From: Rhyacichthys aspro
Lineage: Eukaryota; Chordata; Actinopteri; Gobiiformes; Rhyacichthyidae
Assembly (NCBI GenBank): GCA_036850595.1
Contig: CM072168.1
Location: 14,313,982 to 14,377,981 of the forward strand
Direction: 5' to 3'
Length of the DNA: 64,000 nt
The notes under the pieces: model-generated
Databases searched by the model: none
What the model was told of the DNA's origin: nothing
Seen by the model: only the letters and a program-made list of their open reading frames with translations
Made by a program: the position numbers and the translations under genes
Shown: piece after piece, positions 62,437 through 64,000 of the stretch
Position numbering within the stretch: the stretch's first letter is position 1
Layout: every line of letters begins with the position of its first letter

Positions 62437-64000
62437 AAAAACACTGGGTACTACATGCCTCCTCATAAAACAACTCACAGTTTCGTATGACAATATAATA
62501 ATATCCATCATGGAGTATTCTGATGCAATAATATCGGATACATACTGTTGACAGAATGAAATATCAAAGAAAAAAAAAACATCTGTTTGCCAAAGACTAT
62601 TCCTCCGATCTAAGGTACACAGACTGAAAACTTGGTAACGTGTGATTTTAGGCCACATACATGCAGCCATTGTTATCATGACAAATCCATTGCACTGTGG
62701 GAAGGGTAATGCCAAAGTGTGTCGAGTCTTGTGTTATAGAATGACCTAATGTAAATTTGTAATCTTTATTCTGCTTTTGAAAACATACAGATGATGCAAG
62801 AGCTGTATGGATTGAGAAAGTACAGAAGGATACATAGATTAAAGACTATACTTCTTTTCAAAGTGTCCAAATTGCCTTGATCAAAAATGGAAGGGCAGAA
62901 ACAGAGACAAGCAAAATAGTCCTTTGAAAAGAACTCATTGTTGCACCATTCAAAATAAAAATGAAAAAAGTGAATGAGATAATTATATAATTCCTAAATA
63001 ATAAACAACCCTTATTTAATTATGAGATTTATAGTCCCAGATGCCATTGGCTGAGTAGATCTGGATCCCATAAAATCTTGATAGACTCTTGCACATGAAA
63101 TAGCAGCTGATGTAAATATTAATATTGATGCCCCACTCATAATATTATGTGTGACAGCAGGAGGAAGTGGGCTGGAGTGTGAGTAGTTCAACTGGACAAA
63201 GCCATAAATAACAAATGTAATGTAACTGTTGCATTATGTGCCAGAACAGTAAGTTGAATATCAATAGTGCCAGTGACAGGCCTAAGATGGTTTTTAGAAC
63301 TGACAGTGTTTCTATGCGGTGTGATGGATTGCCTGATGAGGGACCCTGGCAGTACAACACATCACAGATGGCAAATTAAACAGTGGGCAGATGCCCCCGG
63401 CCCTCAAGCCACCCTCCACACTGTATCCCACTGCACCATCCCTGTCCATCTATAACCTCTCTGTGTCCTCAGCCCTCTTTGTCTTACTGACCTCTGCACA
63501 TTTGCTCATTCAGAGTTCTTTTTAGCTTGGCTATTAGAAAGCATTTTACTCATCAACAGTGATTGCACCACCAATAGAAGCACAGTATTAATGGACTATT
63601 CAGTTGAAACCTCTAATGTTAATAGTGTAAACCTTTTCTCTGTCACTCAGTGTATTATTTAGCCATCCACAACAACAGAAGTCCAGGTGCATTGAGTCAA
63701 ACTGTATGTGTGGCTGGGCGTGTTTGTGCTGCACAGAGGGAGCTTGTAACCACGGCCAGTGCATCATTAATGCCGTCTACCGCAGATGTAGAGTCATTCT
63801 TGACAAATCACTAGAGCCTGCCATCAGGAACATTACAATCCCTGCTTCACATCAGAAGTACACATGTACCATGAAAGGGAACACAAGTTTTCTCTCTTTG
63901 CAATGGGTAAGGCTTGGGTGGTGAAAGGCTCTGGGGCACGGTGAGGGGCTAAGTACTCGCACAAGAAAAGTAGGCCTGCTTTCTAATGCGCACCTAATCA
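62437..64000. other. Noncoding DNA, no gene
   Basis: AT-rich to 63250, more balanced afterwards. A second AATATTAATATT palindrome lies at 63115-63126. The 126-codon minus-strand frame (62335-62715) spans the direct repeat and is unrecognised. The Cys-rich 72-codon frame at 63706-63924 has no regular cysteine spacing. The window ends inside plain sequence. Confidence 0.6.

Noticed and set aside
62335..62715. 126-codon minus-strand open frame
   Set aside because: Runs through a recent direct repeat and has no recognisable domain.
63706..63924. Cys-rich frame beginning MCGWACLCCTEGACNHGQC, EGF-like at first glance
   Set aside because: Cysteines cluster at the start without the six-cysteine EGF spacing, and no paired splice sites or neighbouring exons were found.

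Overview
This window looks like a gene-poor stretch of a teleost genome, probably a percomorph: an intergenic desert or the inside of a very large intron. It is AT-rich and crowded with stop codons. It has scattered di-, tri- and tetranucleotide microsatellites and no bacterial-style gene packing. It carries transposable-element families typical of bony fish: V-SINE-type tRNA-derived SINEs, a second tRNA-headed SINE, a non-autonomous hAT-like element, and the 3' end of an L2/CR1/Rex-type LINE. I found no protein-coding gene I can support. Apart from one LINE remnant, the open frames are short, overlap on opposite strands, resemble no family I recognise and lack convincing exon structure. I found no stand-alone tRNA, rRNA, known microRNA or CRISPR.

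Layout. Positions 1-9.8 kb are single-copy-like noncoding DNA with a poly(A) tract, short AC and AAT microsatellites, a CTCF-like motif and two stretches resembling conserved regulatory elements (about 7.7 and 9.3 kb). From 9.8 to 13.8 kb there is a V-SINE copy, two more regulatory-looking blocks (11.9 and 12.6 kb) and a 0.73 kb hAT-like element bounded by a 10-bp direct repeat. From 13.8 to 29.6 kb the DNA is mostly plain, with purine-rich tracts, homeodomain-motif-rich blocks near 17.4 and 20.1 kb, an 11-bp hairpin and an RFX X-box. From 29.6 to 33.1 kb lie three V-SINE copies, two of them tail to tail. From 33 to 60.9 kb the DNA is again plain, with regulatory-looking blocks (35.3, 39.8, 41.6, 45.2, 46.8-47.2 kb), a tandem Grainyhead-type palindrome (38.5 kb), a SINE head (46.4 kb) and a perfect DR1 element (53.2 kb). 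From 60.96 to 62.04 kb is a 5'-truncated LINE on the minus strand. Its stop-codon/3'UTR junction has expanded into a 14-unit minisatellite. The last 2 kb are plain noncoding DNA with a 34-bp direct repeat.

How it works together: there is no operon or pathway here. If the window has a function, it is most likely cis-regulatory, acting on a developmental gene outside the window. That is an inference from homeodomain, TCF/LEF, CCAAT-box and other motif clusters, not from alignment. I saw no convincing novel biological system. The most distinctive structure is the LINE-derived two-phase minisatellite.
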